From Nageia nagi (Eukaryota > Pinophyta), in NCBI GenBank assembly GCA_050084985.1, contig JBITNC010000001.1:3658001-3722000 (forward strand): DNA of 64,000 bases, read 5' to 3'. The notes below the pieces were generated by a model that saw only the letters and a program-made list of their open reading frames with translations, did no database searches and was not told the DNA's origin. The position numbers and the translations under genes were made by a program. The first letter of the stretch is position 1, and each line of letters opens with the position of its first letter. Shown in pieces: positions 46,906 to 57,508 of the stretch.

Positions 46906-47316
46906 TCTTACAAAGTTTCATAGATCCTAAAAAACATGGATCTGTATTTGATAAAAATAATTCAATTCTATCTAAACAACTTAAAAATAAAGTCTTAACT
47001 ACTAAACTTAGAACTTGAACTGTATTCAATCTCCAAAATTTGCCATATGCATCCTTAAGCTCCTGGTATCTTCAATGTGGTGAAGAATAGCAGGACACCT
47101 ATCTTGATAGTTGGATCTCCCAACATTCATGGTCAATTTTTGAGGGAATGGTTTTGTATGTGTTACCAAAATTTTCTCGAACATCTGATGCTGAACCCTT
47201 TAATAGCCCATTGATACCTTGGGACTCCAAGAAACTTGTTTGGAATGAACTGTCTTATCCATGGCTTCAAAATTTGCTTTTCCAACTTTCAGCAGCTAAC
47301 TTGTTTAATTTTTCAT

Positions 47317-47357
47317 GGGTTAGCTATTGAAAGCTATCACTTTCCATAGCTAACGTG
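47317..47357. repeat. Hairpin (inverted repeat) in LTR
   Basis: The arms gttagctattgaaag and ctttccatagctaac are reverse complements with one mismatch, separated by a short loop. The corresponding site in the other LTR (near 56128) has lost part of the right arm. Confidence 0.75.
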
Positions 47358-47389
47358 TAATAAAATATAGCTTTACGCTAGTGAAAGCC

Positions 47390-48098
47390 TTAATTATGCT
47401 CAAAATGAGTTTTCACCTCCAAAACTTCTTGCTGGGTGATTACCTTCTTCAGATGCTTGATCTTCTGAGACTTCTTTGATTTGGAGCTCTTTGAGGTTTC
47501 TCCCTCTTTCAAATAAGCTCTGAAGTCCAAATTTTTGGGAGCAATGGTTTTAAACCATCTCTGATTGATCCTAGGCAGGCTTGTAGCTACGGTAATGATA
47601 GCTTCATCCACTCTAATTTCCATGGACCCAACATGAGCTTTGTTTCCATCAAAAGTGTTGGCAAAAGCTTCTACTATAGACTGGTGGCAACCAATTTGCA
47701 ATCTTTCAACGAACCTAATACACCCTGCATTTGAAAAATGTCTCTAGACTTGGGGTGTGTTTGTAAAAAGGATAGGCTATCTAGCTCTCTCTTGAGTAGA
47801 GCACCACTACGTTTTCTCACCATTCTATAGCTCGAAGACCTAACAATTTGTAACCCTTGCAACTACTAGTTGAGCTGAGGTTGTGCCCTGTTGAAAGCAC
47901 TTTGGGAGTTAGCACTATTTTAAAATATTTGAAACTTTGATAGAACTCCACAAACAAGGTATGATATGGAAATAATGACTTGATTTGATGCTTATCAGGT
48001 CGGTAATACATCCTCTGTACTTGCACCATTGAATCCAAGCTTAACATCCTAGAGGCCATGATTATGGAGCATGAGTTTCTAAGCTGAATTCGCATCAT
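47390..48098 (-). pseudogene. Coding region inside LTR U3 (3' LTR copy), retroelement protein of unknown function
   Basis: Three overlapping minus-strand open stretches (48098-47817, 47862-47674, 47701-47390) cover most of U3. The last two join, with one frame change, into a recognisable domain: LSFLQTHPKSRDIFQ, then AGCIRFVERLQIGCHQSI, VEAFANTFDGNKAHVGSM, VDEAIITVATSLPR, QRWFKTIAPKNLDFRAYL and a Ser/Lys-rich tail. Proteins with FAxxFDGxxAxVGxLxxxVxExxIxxATxLPxxGxRWFK patterns occur widely in plant genomes next to retroelements; I know no function for them. The frame change is shared by both LTRs, so it predates insertion. The 103-residue end differs from the other LTR's copy at about 11 residues. 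Confidence 0.6.
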
Positions 48099-48254
48099 AA
48101 TCCTATTCTGACATGCAAAATTGAGTTTCCATCATTACCCACTCTTATTGACACCTAATTTGGATTTGCCTGATGTGGGATGATCATATCATCATTACCT
48201 TTAAATGGGGATATCACGCATGTGATTCCCACTTTCTTCAACCAATGGCCTGTG

Positions 48255-48620
48255 GAAAACACCTCTGTTAGCTATTCATACTTGCCACTTTCACCAACGT
48301 AAAACCCTATGGAAAACCTAGGTTAGCTGTTGAAAGTCTTCACTTACCTCAACATGTGACTTTTTTAGAATTGACTCTTAGCTACGGAAAGCTTTCACTT
48401 TCACTGGCACAAAACCTTGTAAAAACCTCTCCATAGCTACGAAAAGTATGCACTTTCAACAGCGCATGACCCGTAAAACTGACTGTTGGACAATTTGAAA
48501 TTCACCACTTTCAATAGTGCATAGACTTATGAGAAGTGCTCCTTAGTTGCTGAAAGTTGCCACTTTCCACAGCTAACACTCAACTTTGGACACACGTTAG
48601 CTGTTGAAATTGAATTATGC
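48255..48620. repeat. Array of short palindromic units in LTR U3
   Basis: Variants of gttagctgttgaaagt and of its reverse complement cactttcaacagc alternate about every 25-60 bases (for example near 48324, 48380, 48412, 48450, 48515, 48552, 48598). The same array is in the other LTR at about 56985-57330. Confidence 0.7.
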
Positions 48621-48789
48621 AAATTTTGAAAAGAAGACTTTATGGATCATATTATTTTCTAAGACAAAAAACCAAAACCTAAGTTTTGCAACCATAGAAA
48701 ACTCAATAATGATCTAAGGACACTACCGATAACTATGCTATCCTCCATGAAACTTGACCAAAAGGATGGTTTCATTTTGGGAGTTAACA

Positions 48790-48999
48790 TTTGGCTCCAA
48801 CTGGGATGGGCATCTCCCTGTGAGGTGACTAAGAACCTAGCTAGACTCAGTAGCCTTATTACAACTTGAAATAGAAAATTTGAAAAGTAGTTGCTAGTAC
48901 CATTGGGCATGGAGTTATTTGAATGATAGAAATAAAGAAAATAGAACAAGAAAATATGTACAAGAAGAACCTAGCTTCAAAGGAAGCCTTACGAGAAAT
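48790..48999 (-). other. Untranslated 3' end of the 11 kb gypsy element
   Basis: Between the end of integrase and the 3' LTR. On the minus strand the bases just before the LTR start include gggagatgcccatcccag and gttggagccaaa, which give only a modest purine-rich tract. No gene. Confidence 0.5.
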
Positions 49000-50170
49000 A
49001 GATCTTCAAGAAGCACCCATTGAAAAGGCCCCCTGATACTGGCTCGCCTGAAAGAGTTTGGAGAACAAAAGTATTATTCTATTGCACTGTTGTTATGACA
49101 AAAGAACCTATCCAAAGAGCCTCAAATTTTTCGTGTTTCCCCTTCTCCTACCTTGCTGCATACCACTTTAAGACCAAATCCCCTATTTTGAAGACCTCTG
49201 ATTTGACTTTCTTATCAAAAGTTTGCTTGATTCTTTCTTGATGCAATTCTATTTTTTCCAAGAGCTGCTCTCTATCCTACTATAGTTCTTCCAAATTATG
49301 AATTCTCCTAGTTAAATCACTTGGCTCAGAATTAGTTTATTGTAAGAACTTTGCAACTAGTAATGCGAGTTGAACAGGAAATATGGCCTCAGTACCATAT
49401 ACCAACTTGAAAGGAGATGTACCAATTGATTTTTTACATGTTATCTTGTCAACCCACAGGGCAAATTTCAATTTGGAATCCCAACCTCTGGCATTTTATT
49501 CCAACATCTTCTTTATGATTCTAACTAAACTCTTGTTGGATGACTCAGCTAAACCATTCCCTTGTGGATAGTAAGCTGTGGAATGTACCAACTGAATTCC
49601 TAGCTCTTCACACAATTTCACCAAGTGTTTATCTTTGAATGCAACAACATTATCAGTGACCAATCTCTTGGGATAGCCAAATCTAGCAAATATGTTTTCC
49701 TGCAGAAAGTTAATGATGATAGTATGATTTGCATTCTGGGTGGGAATAGCCTCAATCCACTTTGTAAAGTAATCGGTGGCAACTAGGATCCACTGATGCT
49801 GACCACTAGAAGGAGGATGAATTTCACCTATGAAGTCTAGGCCCCACTGCTAGAAAGGCCCTGTGACCACTATAGGTTTGAGGGGAAGAGACTTCAGTTG
49901 CTGTTTACCTTCAAATCTTTGACATTTGTCACACGTTTTCATAAACTGATATACATCTAAAAATAAGGATGGCTAGTAATAGCCAGCTCTTAAGATTTTG
50001 TGTGCTATGGTTTTTCAATAGTGATGTTCCCCACATTCACTATTATGAAATTCAATCATGACTTTAGCTGCTTCCTCTTGGTTTACACACCTCAACAATA
50101 AACCTATGGGATTCTTCTAGAATAACAAGTTATCATTGATATAGAAATTTATAGCTTTGAGCTTCAAAGC
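49000..50170 (-). pseudogene. Integrase of the 11 kb gypsy element
   Basis: Minus strand, few interruptions. The zinc-binding part is near 50030-49900 (CGEHYWKTIAHKILRAGYYW, then MKTCDKCQRFEGKQQ). The catalytic core has LDFIGEIHPPSSGQHQW (first Asp), RLVTDNVVAFKDKHL near 49660 (second Asp) and NGLAESSNKSLVRIIKK near 49545 (Glu), so all three acidic residues survive. Then WDSKLKFALWVDKITCKKSI, TSPFKLVYGTEAIFPVQL and the carboxy-terminal part with KVKSEVFKIGDLVLKWYAAR near 49180. The end near 49020 includes LSGEPVSGGLFNG. A handful of stops and one or two frame changes break it, for example after HPPSSG-like and KKMLE. Confidence 0.88.
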
Positions 50171-50174
50171 CCTT

Positions 50175-51820
50175 CTATGAGTCTTTGTCAAATATGATGG
50201 GACTGAAAGATAGAACATCTTCTACATTAATACTCATCAAATTTATGTCAAGTAGCCTACAATTTTCCTCTGCCAGGAGTTTGGTAAGGCCCTGACCTCT
50301 CACTAGTTTTGCTAGTTTGATTTCGACATCAAATTCAATCAATCTAGCTATCCACTTACTTCTTTTGCCATCACTGTTAGGTTGGACAAGAACATCTTTA
50401 ACTGAACTGGAAGTAAAAAAAGCTATTACCTTTGCCTGAAGAATGTAGACCCTGAAAGCTTTCAGTGACTTGACAAGTGCGTATGCTTGTTTCTCCAACA
50501 ACTCATATTTTACCTTTGCATCCCTTAAGACCTTACTAAAGAAGGCAACTGGTTGTTCTTGATCATCAGCATTCTTTTGCAAGAGAACTACTACGATCAT
50601 ATCACTGGAAGCAAATGAAAAAATGTAAAATACCTTGGAGAAATTGGGGCTGATCAAAATAGGGGCTGTTGTGATGGCTTCCTTGATGGCATTGAATGAT
50701 TGTCTGGCTGCCTCAGTCCATTTTACCTTAGAGTCCTTCCTCAACATAGCAGTGATATGCTTTGTGAGTTCAGAAAAGTTCACTCTAAACCTTCTAATGA
50801 AATTTATAGTTCCCAAGAAAGAATGAATATCTTTCTTTGATCTAGAAAGAGATAAATTTTTAATTATTTCTACCCTCTTTGGGTCAATCTTAACCCTGTC
50901 AGCTGAAATAATATGCCCAAGTAACTTCCCTTCCTTAAGTGCAAAATTAGATTTTTTTGGATTAAGAGAGATGCCATACCTTCGACATTTTAGAAATGTT
51001 CTTCTCAAGTGCTAAAAATGAAGTTCATGGCTGCTTGAGAAAATAGTGATATCATCAAGATAAATTAGGACAAATTTATCTTTCTCCCCGACGATAGTAA
51101 TATCCATTTCCCTTTGGAATGTTGCTCCTGCATTCATCAATCCAAAGGGCATCTTCTTGTACATAAACGTAACCCATGGAGTGGTAAAAGAAGTCTTTTC
51201 TTTATCTTTCAGATGGATAGCAATCTAATTGTATCCAAAAAACCCATCTATAAAGGACATCACCTTTGATCCTGACACCTTTTGCAAAATATGCTCCATT
51301 TTAAGCAAAGGGTAGTTGTCCTTCCTAGAACACTTATTCAAATTTTTGAAGTCTACACAGAGTCTAATCTCTCCATTCTTCTTCCTAACTAGTACAAGAT
51401 TTGCAATCCATTCTTAATACTTGAGAGGAATGATAATGCGGGCATCCAATAGTTTCTTGATTTCCCTCTCCATGGTAGGTAGCATAAAAGGGTTGAAGGA
51501 TCTAAGCTTCTACTTGAATGGTTTGGTGTCTTTGTTCAATGGAATCTTATGCTGAATTACTTTCGTATCAAATGTCTTCAAGTCATCATACTACCAAGCA
51601 AATATGTTTGCAAATTCCTTTAGTAATTCTCCATAATCAGCCCTTTATTTTTTAGTCAAATGTGAGGCCAAGTTGACATGTTTAGGATCTTGCTCACTGG
51701 CCACATTATACTAGAAAACATCTGACTCTTTTTCCCCACTTTGTAATTTTACAACCACATCATTGTTATCAAAAAGCCTTTCTAGCGAGACCAAACCTTT
51801 AGGAATTCTATTGCTAGATA
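50175..51820 (-). pseudogene. Reverse transcriptase and gypsy RNase H of the 11 kb element
   Basis: The RT amino part (51820-51009) is crossed by a few stops: FNPFMLPTMEREIKKLLDAR, NGEIRLCVDFKNLNK, KDNYPLLKMEHILQKVSG, KMPFGLMNAGATFQREMD and the intact catalytic box YLDD at 51051-51062. From 51008 to 50175 a 277-residue stretch is fully open: the RT thumb (KKSNFALKEGKLLGHIIS, SFLGTINFIRRF) followed by the RNase H (FYIFSFASSDMIVVVLLQKN, QPVAFFSKVLRDAKVKYELL, QAYALVKSLKAFRVYIL). The first catalytic Asp of the RNase H is not in its usual place (FASSD for DAS), suggesting a degenerate RNase H, which matters because a second RNase H is present upstream. Confidence 0.88.
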
Positions 51821-51821
51821 G

Positions 51822-52679
51822 CTAAACTATTTCATGTGCTATGATTTTGCTTTTGAACTTTGGCTCCTCAGCCTCATGGTCATGTTCATTCTCCTGATCA
51901 ATCTGTAGATCTGCAAACTCATCTATAACTACAAGGAATCTAGTGAGTTCAGCATCGTCTTCAAAAACCTTCCAAAATTTTACATTATCAAGGAGATAGG
52001 GCCTGTATTTAACTTGAATTTCATAACATAATTTATGAGGCAGGTGGGGTATGAATGCACAAGTAGACATAGCCAATGAATCAGTCAATTCATTCATAGC
52101 TCTAGGTATAAATGAAATCTCAAAATCTACAAAATTTTGAATTACCTTCAACACTTCATCTCTGTATGCCTTCAGCCTGACATGCTTGGCTTGAAAGGAC
52201 TTATTCACCTGCTGAATAATCAAATCTACATCTCTAAACACTTGTAATTTTTTAATGCCCTTCTCCTTGGCTACATTCAGCCTCAAAAGTAGTGCTTCAT
52301 ACTCAGCATTGTTATTAGTCACTTTAAAATCAAGTTTAAAGGATAAATGAGAAGTTTTCTTAGAGGGAGAAATGAATACCACTCTTGCTCTAGCTGAATC
52401 CTTAGTACAAGCATCATCAAAGAACATGGTCCAAAGGTCATCTTCTACTATCTCTATGGGCTGAATTATGATCTGATCTGTGGGCTTTGTGAGCAGTAAT
52501 GTATCAGGCAGTGAATCATCAAATTGTAGAATACAAGATCCCATATCTGTGTCAACTGAATAGATAGGGTGATTAGATGGATTTTTCTTGTCATTGATAA
52601 CATATGCCAATTGAGATTCTTTGTAAAGCCTTCTGTTCACCCCTCCGAAAATAGGGATAGTAGCATAAGAGAGATCCAT
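51822..52679 (-). CDS. Archaeal-type RNase H lying between protease and RT (285-residue open segment)
   Basis: The longest uninterrupted coding stretch in the window. It starts where the protease ends (MDLSYATIPIFGGVNRRLYK). Residues about 83-205 are an archaeal-type RNase H: WTMFFDDACTKDSARARVVF with Asp88, FKVTNNNAEYEALLLRLNVA with Glu127, LQVFRDVDLIIQQVNKSF with Asp150, and PRAMNELTDSLAM with Asp200. All four expected catalytic acids are present. The tail (DLQIDQENEHDHEAEEP) is acidic and leads into RT. It is a polyprotein segment, not an independent gene, and 'start' here is only the first Met. In the Tat-like element at 24-40 kb the equivalent domain follows RT, so the order differs between the two. 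Confidence 0.8.
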   Translation of the reverse strand: MDLSYATIPIFGGVNRRLYKESQLAYVINDKKNPSNHPIYSVDTDMGSCILQFDDSLPDTLLLTKPTDQIIIQPIEIVEDDLWTMFFDDACTKDSARARVVFISPSKKTSHLSFKLDFKVTNNNAEYEALLLRLNVAKEKGIKKLQVFRDVDLIIQQVNKSFQAKHVRLKAYRDEVLKVIQNFVDFEISFIPRAMNELTDSLAMSTCAFIPHLPHKLCYEIQVKYRPYLLDNVKFWKVFEDDAELTRFLVVIDEFADLQIDQENEHDHEAEEPKFKSKIIAHEIV

Positions 52680-53480
52680 CTAAAGAGTGCCACCTAATCT
52701 CTTCATCCATGATCTTGATAATAAGCATCCAAATTTTGGAGATATATCAACCACCACTATATCCATCACCATAGTTTTCATTGATGCTTGGGTCAAGGTC
52801 ATAGCCAAATCCTTTATCATCCCAAGACATTTGACTTTTTGAGAATCAAAAGAAAAAAGTTCATGATAAGACTTGGTGATCTCTAGCCCAAGCTCATTCA
52901 TGACTGCCTTCGGCATCAAATTGTGCAAAGCACCGAAGTCCAACAAATAATTATGCAGTGTTTTCTCATGAATGTTTAAAGAGATGTAAAAGGGAGGATA
53001 GCTTTCATCTCTATCTTATACCATTTGACCCAGAGTTATGGTAGGTTTATCATCATAAATGCTGAGAATATCAGCAGAAGGAGATACAGATTGGGGATCT
53101 AGAGTTTTAAGGATATCTCTTTTAAACATCTCATTCTTCATGAGCTCAACTAGAGGAATAGGAATCTTAATCTTTTGTATTTCAACCTCAAAATTAAAAG
53201 AATATGGAACCTTATCAGCAGCTTTATCAAAAACTTTCACCTGATTTAAGAGGGATTTTTGAACTTTTGGCTATTCGAAAGGAGGTTGACTTTTTGGAGT
53301 TTGATGGTTTATAGGGGCAGTAGTCTTCTTGGGAGGAGCTTATGCTTTCACCTTTGAAGGCTTTGCTAGCTGATCTTCTGATGTCTGGTCTTTCTACTTA
53401 ACAGGGGTAGCAATCTTTTCAGGAGAGGTTGATGCATCTTGTTGAGTAGCATTAGATTTAGATCAGAGGTTATATCTGTT
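52680..53480 (-). pseudogene. Protease region of the 11 kb gypsy element
   Basis: The minus strand gives a proline/lysine-rich linker and then a clean stretch at 53240-53016 (VFDKAADKVPYSFNFEVEIQ). The retropepsin follows at about 53000-52680: PPFYISLNIHEKTLHNYLLD, then FGALHNLMPKAVMNELGLEI, ELFSFDSQKVKCLGMIKDLA, MVMDIVVVDISPKFGCLLSR and SWMKRLGGTL. The pattern is typical of Tat/Athila-type proteases, but the catalytic D-S/T-G reads D-F-G, so activity is doubtful. One stop separates it from the archaeal-type RNase H segment. Confidence 0.82.
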
Positions 53481-53539
53481 CTTATCTTCTATTATGAAAA
53501 TACCATCACCAAGAAGATCATCTTTTATCTGTTTAGTCA

Positions 53540-55046
53540 TTAATGATTCCTCATAATATCACCTTCTCCATCTTCTTGATCTTCACTATTATCTTCATCC
53601 ATCACAACATTTTGCAGGGGAACCTTTATTCTCTGATCTTCATGAGAATTTTTTTCTATTTGTAGGATCTGAATGGGTTGATTATTCCTTCTAAAGTTGT
53701 TGGGATTTAGATTAGGATTTCTACCTACAAAATCATAAGTGTTTCTTCCCTTCATAGGTTGTTTATTTTCAATCTTTAGCTTAGATATCTCATAGGTTAG
53801 AGATTCTAGCATTTTGGCCATTTTATCAAGTTTTGGATTAGCATTTGATGAAGATAAGGCTTCATTCTTTGGTCTTCTCCTATTAGAATCTCCTTTCCAT
53901 TTCTGAGAGGCTAGAATATTAGATTCCACCTCAAGGGTAGCATCTTGCATGAGAGATAATGTTGGTGACCTCCTTTCTCTCAACAGCAAACAAAAATCTA
54001 AATCAAAAGCATCAGAATAGGTGATTTTGGTAGAAGCATCTGATGGTTTTATCTCAGCTGGTATTTTGCCATACATCTAGTTAAAGCTTTTGGTAAAATC
54101 AGAGATTGATTCATTACTTTGTTTCCTCAAGTTGCCAAATTCTGTGATGTAATAGACAAAATCTCTTCTATCACCCCATGTTTTATGAATGTATCATCCA
54201 ATTGCTTGATTTCGGTAATGGAACCAGTAGGGAGTTCTTTGAACCATTTCCTAGCATAGCCATCTAGGCTTTGGACAAAAACTCATGTCCACAAATCTTC
54301 TTGTTCAATATTAAGGTTCTCTACATAGTTGTAAAAAGCCTCAATATGTTCTTCAGTAGACACATCACCTTCACCTATGAATTTAGGCATATATTTCTAA
54401 TAGTCACCTATTGGCATGGTTGCTATTGGGTTAGGCAATACGAGTGGTGCATACCTAGTAGCTAGGATTTGTTGCATCTTGGTCAAAGGAGGAGGTGATG
54501 CAGCCATGACTATCAGGGGTGGGGAAAATGATAATTTCTTCTTCAAGTCTTCAACATTGGAGGAATGTGAAGGAGGTGAATCTTTTAATGGGAAATATGT
54601 CAGATAAGAGGCTCTATAAAAATGTGCAAGCTGGCTAGCTAATTTTTCTTCACCTTTAGCAGATAGCTCTTCAAGGAGATGTTCAACAGTAAGGAGGCTA
54701 ATATAAATGTTCAAGTGGTCTTCTTGTTACTAAGAATGGAAAGATTCAAGGGAAGAAGAATTGTGGCTTTTTTCTAAAGTTTCTTCAATCAAATTATAGT
54801 CTAATAATTTTTTATCACTAGGATTTTTTTGTTCATCGAAAAGAGTTTATTCTTCTATAGTATTTACAGCTATTTTATCATCAATGTTCTTTGAAAAGAA
54901 CTCAACTTTTTTTGCAGTAGATTTCTTAGAATTTGAAAGAGGATTACCTTTTAGATTTGAAGTTTAACCTTGAATCGTCTTTCCCTTCCTGAGGATTGAT
55001 TCTGGATTGGACACTGGTGTGATCGATGATTTTTGAGGATTTGCCA
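53540..55046 (-). pseudogene. Gag of the 11 kb gypsy element
   Basis: Begins at ATG 55046 (MANPQKSSITPVSNPESIL), about 170 bases inside the primer binding site, which supports this start. The amino part is Ser/Lys-rich with stops. The clean stretch 54714-54397 holds SLLTVEHLLEELSAKGEEKL and RYAPLVLPNPIATMPIGDY. The capsid core follows: MPKFIGEGDVSTEEHIEAFY, NYVENLNIEQEDLW, VFVQSLDGYARKWFKELPTG and ITEIKQLDDTFIKHG. The region 54076-53540 (178 residues open) is the carboxy part, with LDKMAKMLESLTYEISKLKI and an acidic end (NSEDQEDGEGDIMRNH). No CCHC knuckle is evident. Pol follows in a different frame. Confidence 0.85.
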
Positions 55047-55219
55047 TAGTACTGATTCTCTTAGGAGCCAGGATTAATTTGTGGAGTCACCACTGAATTC
55101 ATCCTTCATGGAGTCACCAAAAAGATGATTACAACCAACTGAAAATGTCTAATCTTTATCTATCATCAAAGATCAGCTCTGTGTCATATCCCAAGAAAGC
55201 AGAGCTTGAATTCCATTTT

Positions 55220-55236
55220 CCCTGGCAACGGTGCCA
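55220..55236 (-). promoter_or_regulatory. Primer binding site, tRNA-Asp type
   Basis: On the plus strand ccctggcaacggtgcca; on the minus strand it reads tggcaccgttgccaggg, matching TGGCGCCGTTGCCGGGG, the complement of the plant tRNA-Asp 3' end, at all but two positions. It lies three bases from the 5' LTR, fixing the element's orientation and LTR boundary. Confidence 0.88.
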
Positions 55237-55694
55237 ATCTGTTATCACTCTAAGAAACTCCTTAGGGTTGTAGGCTAAGGATGCTTAGTAACTAAAGAAT
55301 AATGGTTTTTATGTATTTGGGACAATGGGGTATTCAATTACTTGTATAAGAAATAGCTCATCACACAGATAAAGATATAGTGCTTTTAGTAAATAATAAC
55401 CAGATCAAATAATTGAAATAGAGGATGGAGAATACTAGTCTTAATTTGCCAATACAAATGAAAGTAGGGCCTAATACAAGACAACAAGGAATCCTTTAAT
55501 TTCAAGCCTATGAGTCTAATAAAGAGATAACAATCTTTATGAACTAAAATAAACTAAAAGTAAAGTACAGAAAATGAAATATGGACAATTCTAGTATTGC
55601 AGACGAAAGGAAACTCCACTTTATTTTTGTAAAAAGTCTATACAATGGCATAAAAATTCTCCCCATTTGAACCCTTGTTTCATATTAAAAATAG

Positions 55695-55706
55695 GCATTT
55701 ATAGCC
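55695..55706 (-). promoter_or_regulatory. LTR TATA box (5' LTR)
   Basis: Minus-strand ggctataaatgc, placed so that transcription would start near 55670 and run leftward through the primer binding site into gag. Confidence 0.65.
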
Positions 55707-56119
55707 TCTTACAAAGTTTCATATATCCTAAAAACATGGATCTGTATTTGATAAAAATAATTTAATTCTATCTAAACAACTTAAAAATAAAGTCTTAACT
55801 ACTAAACTTAGAACTTGAACTATCTTCAATCTCCAAAATTTGCCATACACATCCTTAAGCTCCCGGTATCTGCAATGTGGTGAAGAATAGCAGGACACCT
55901 ATCTTGACAGTTGGATCTCCCAATGTTCATGGTTAATTTTTGAGGGAATGGTTTTGTATGTGTTACCAAAATTCTCTCAAACATCTGATGTTGAACCCTT
56001 TAATAGCCCATTGATACCCTGGGACTCCAAGAAACCTGTTTGGAATGGACTATCTTGTCCATGGCTTCAAAATTTACTTTTCCAGCTTTTAGTAGCTAAC
56101 TTGTTTAATTTTTCATGGG

Positions 56120-56819
56120 TTAGCTATTAAAAGCTATCACTTTCCATAGTAAGGGGTAATAAAATATAGCTTTACACTGGTGAAAGCCCTGATTGCGCTC
56201 AAAATGAGTTTTCACCTCCAGAACTTCTTGCTGGGTGATTACCTCCTTTAGATGCTTGATCTTCTGAGACTTCTTTGATTTGGAGCTCTTTGAGGTTTCT
56301 CCCTCTTTCAAATAAGCTCTGAAGTCCAAATTTTTAGGAGTAGTGGTTTTAAACCATCTCTGACTGGTCCTAGGTAGGCTTGTAGCTATGGCGATGATAG
56401 CTTCATCCACTCTAATTTCCATGGACCCAACATGAGCTTTGTTTCCATTGAAAGTCTTGGCAAAAGCTTCTGCTATAGATTGGTGGCAACCAATTTGCAA
56501 TCTTTCAACGAACCTAATACACCCTACATTTGAAAAATGTCTTTGGACTTGGGGTGTGTTTGTAAAAAGGATAGGCTATCCAACTCTCTCTTGAGTAGAG
56601 CACCACTACATTTTCTCACCATTTGGGAGTCAGCTCTATTTTAAAATATTTGAAACTTTGATAGAACTCCGTGAATAGGGTATGATATGGAAACAATGAC
56701 TTGATTTGATGCTTATCAGGTCCGTAATACATCCTCTGTACTTGCACCATTGAATCCAAGCTTAACATCCTAGAGGCCATGATTATGGAGCATGAGTTTC
56801 TAAGCTGAATTTGCATCAT
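56120..56819 (-). pseudogene. Coding region inside LTR U3 (5' LTR copy)
   Basis: Counterpart of 47390-48098. Open stretches 56819-56616 (ASRMLSLDSMVQVQRMYY) and 56500-56120 (126 residues: MQIGCHQSIAEAFAKTFNG, VGSMEIRVDEAIIAIATSLP, QRWFKTTTPKNLDFRAYLK) correspond to those of the other LTR. An 80-base deletion lies between them here. Since U3 lies upstream of the TATA box, this copy would not be in the element's own RNA; the 3' LTR copy would be, at the RNA's end. Confidence 0.6.
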
Positions 56820-57508
56820 AATCCTATTCTGACGTGCAGAATTGAGTTTCCATCATTACCCACTCTTATCGACACCTGATTTGGATTTTCCTGATGTGGG
56901 ATGATCATATCATCATTACCTTTAGATGGGGATATCACGCATGTGATTCCCACTTTCTTCAACCAATGGCCCGTGGAAAACACCTCTGTTAGCTGTTCAT
57001 ACTTGCCACTTTCACCAATGTAAAACCCTATGGAAAACCTAGGTTAGCTGTTGAAAGTCTTCACTTACCTCAATGCATGATTTTTTAGAATTGCCTCTTA
57101 GCTACGGAAAGCTTTCACTTTCACTGGCACAAAACCTTGTAAAAACCTCTCCATAGCTGTGGAAAGTATGCACTTTCAATAGTGCATGACCTGTAAAACT
57201 GATTGTTGGACAATTTGAAATTCACCACTTTCAACAATGCATAGACTTATGAGAAGTGCTCCTTAGTTGCTGAAAGTTGCCTTTTTCCATAGTTAACACT
57301 CAACTTTGGACACACATTAGCTGTTGAAAGTGAATATGCAAATTTTGAAAAAAAGACTTTATGGATCATATTATTTTCTAAGACAAAAAAATAAAACCTA
57401 AGTTTTGCAACCATAGAAAACTCAATAATGATCTAAGGACACTACCGATAACCATGCTATCCTCCACGAAACTTGACCAAAAGGATGGTTTCATTTTGGG
57501 AGTTAACA

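Larger units (their letters stand above)
46437..48789 (-). repeat. 3' LTR of the 11 kb gypsy element
   Basis: About 2.35 kb. On the minus strand it starts TGTTAACTCCC at 48789 and ends near 46437 (terminal CA mutated). It matches 55240-57508 almost base for base, but carries about 80 extra bases around 47826-47905 that are missing from the other LTR at about 56623. It contains a U3 coding region, hairpin repeats and a TATA box. Confidence 0.92.
46437..57508 (-). mobile_element. Complete Tat/Athila-like Ty3/gypsy element, 11.07 kb, inserted in a copia gag
   Basis: Both LTRs are present (55240-57508 is the 5' LTR, 46437-48789 the 3' LTR, element on the minus strand), with a tRNA-Asp type primer binding site next to the 5' LTR. 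Coding order on the minus strand is gag (55046-53540), protease (about 53015-52680), archaeal-type RNase H (51822-52679), RT plus gypsy RNase H (51820-50175) and integrase (about 50150-49000). Flanking bases gttcc and actcc share three of five positions and may be a decayed target duplication. Coding damage is mild: several domains remain open over 250-285 residues. The LTRs are far more alike than the other pairs, so this is the youngest large insertion here. Confidence 0.88.
55240..57508 (-). repeat. 5' LTR of the 11 kb gypsy element
   Basis: About 2.27 kb, from TGTTAACTCCC at 57508 (minus strand) to CA at 55240. The first 60 bases at the 55.2 kb end differ from the other LTR at only about two positions. 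The TATA box (minus strand ggctataaatgc) is at 55695-55706. Confidence 0.92.
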
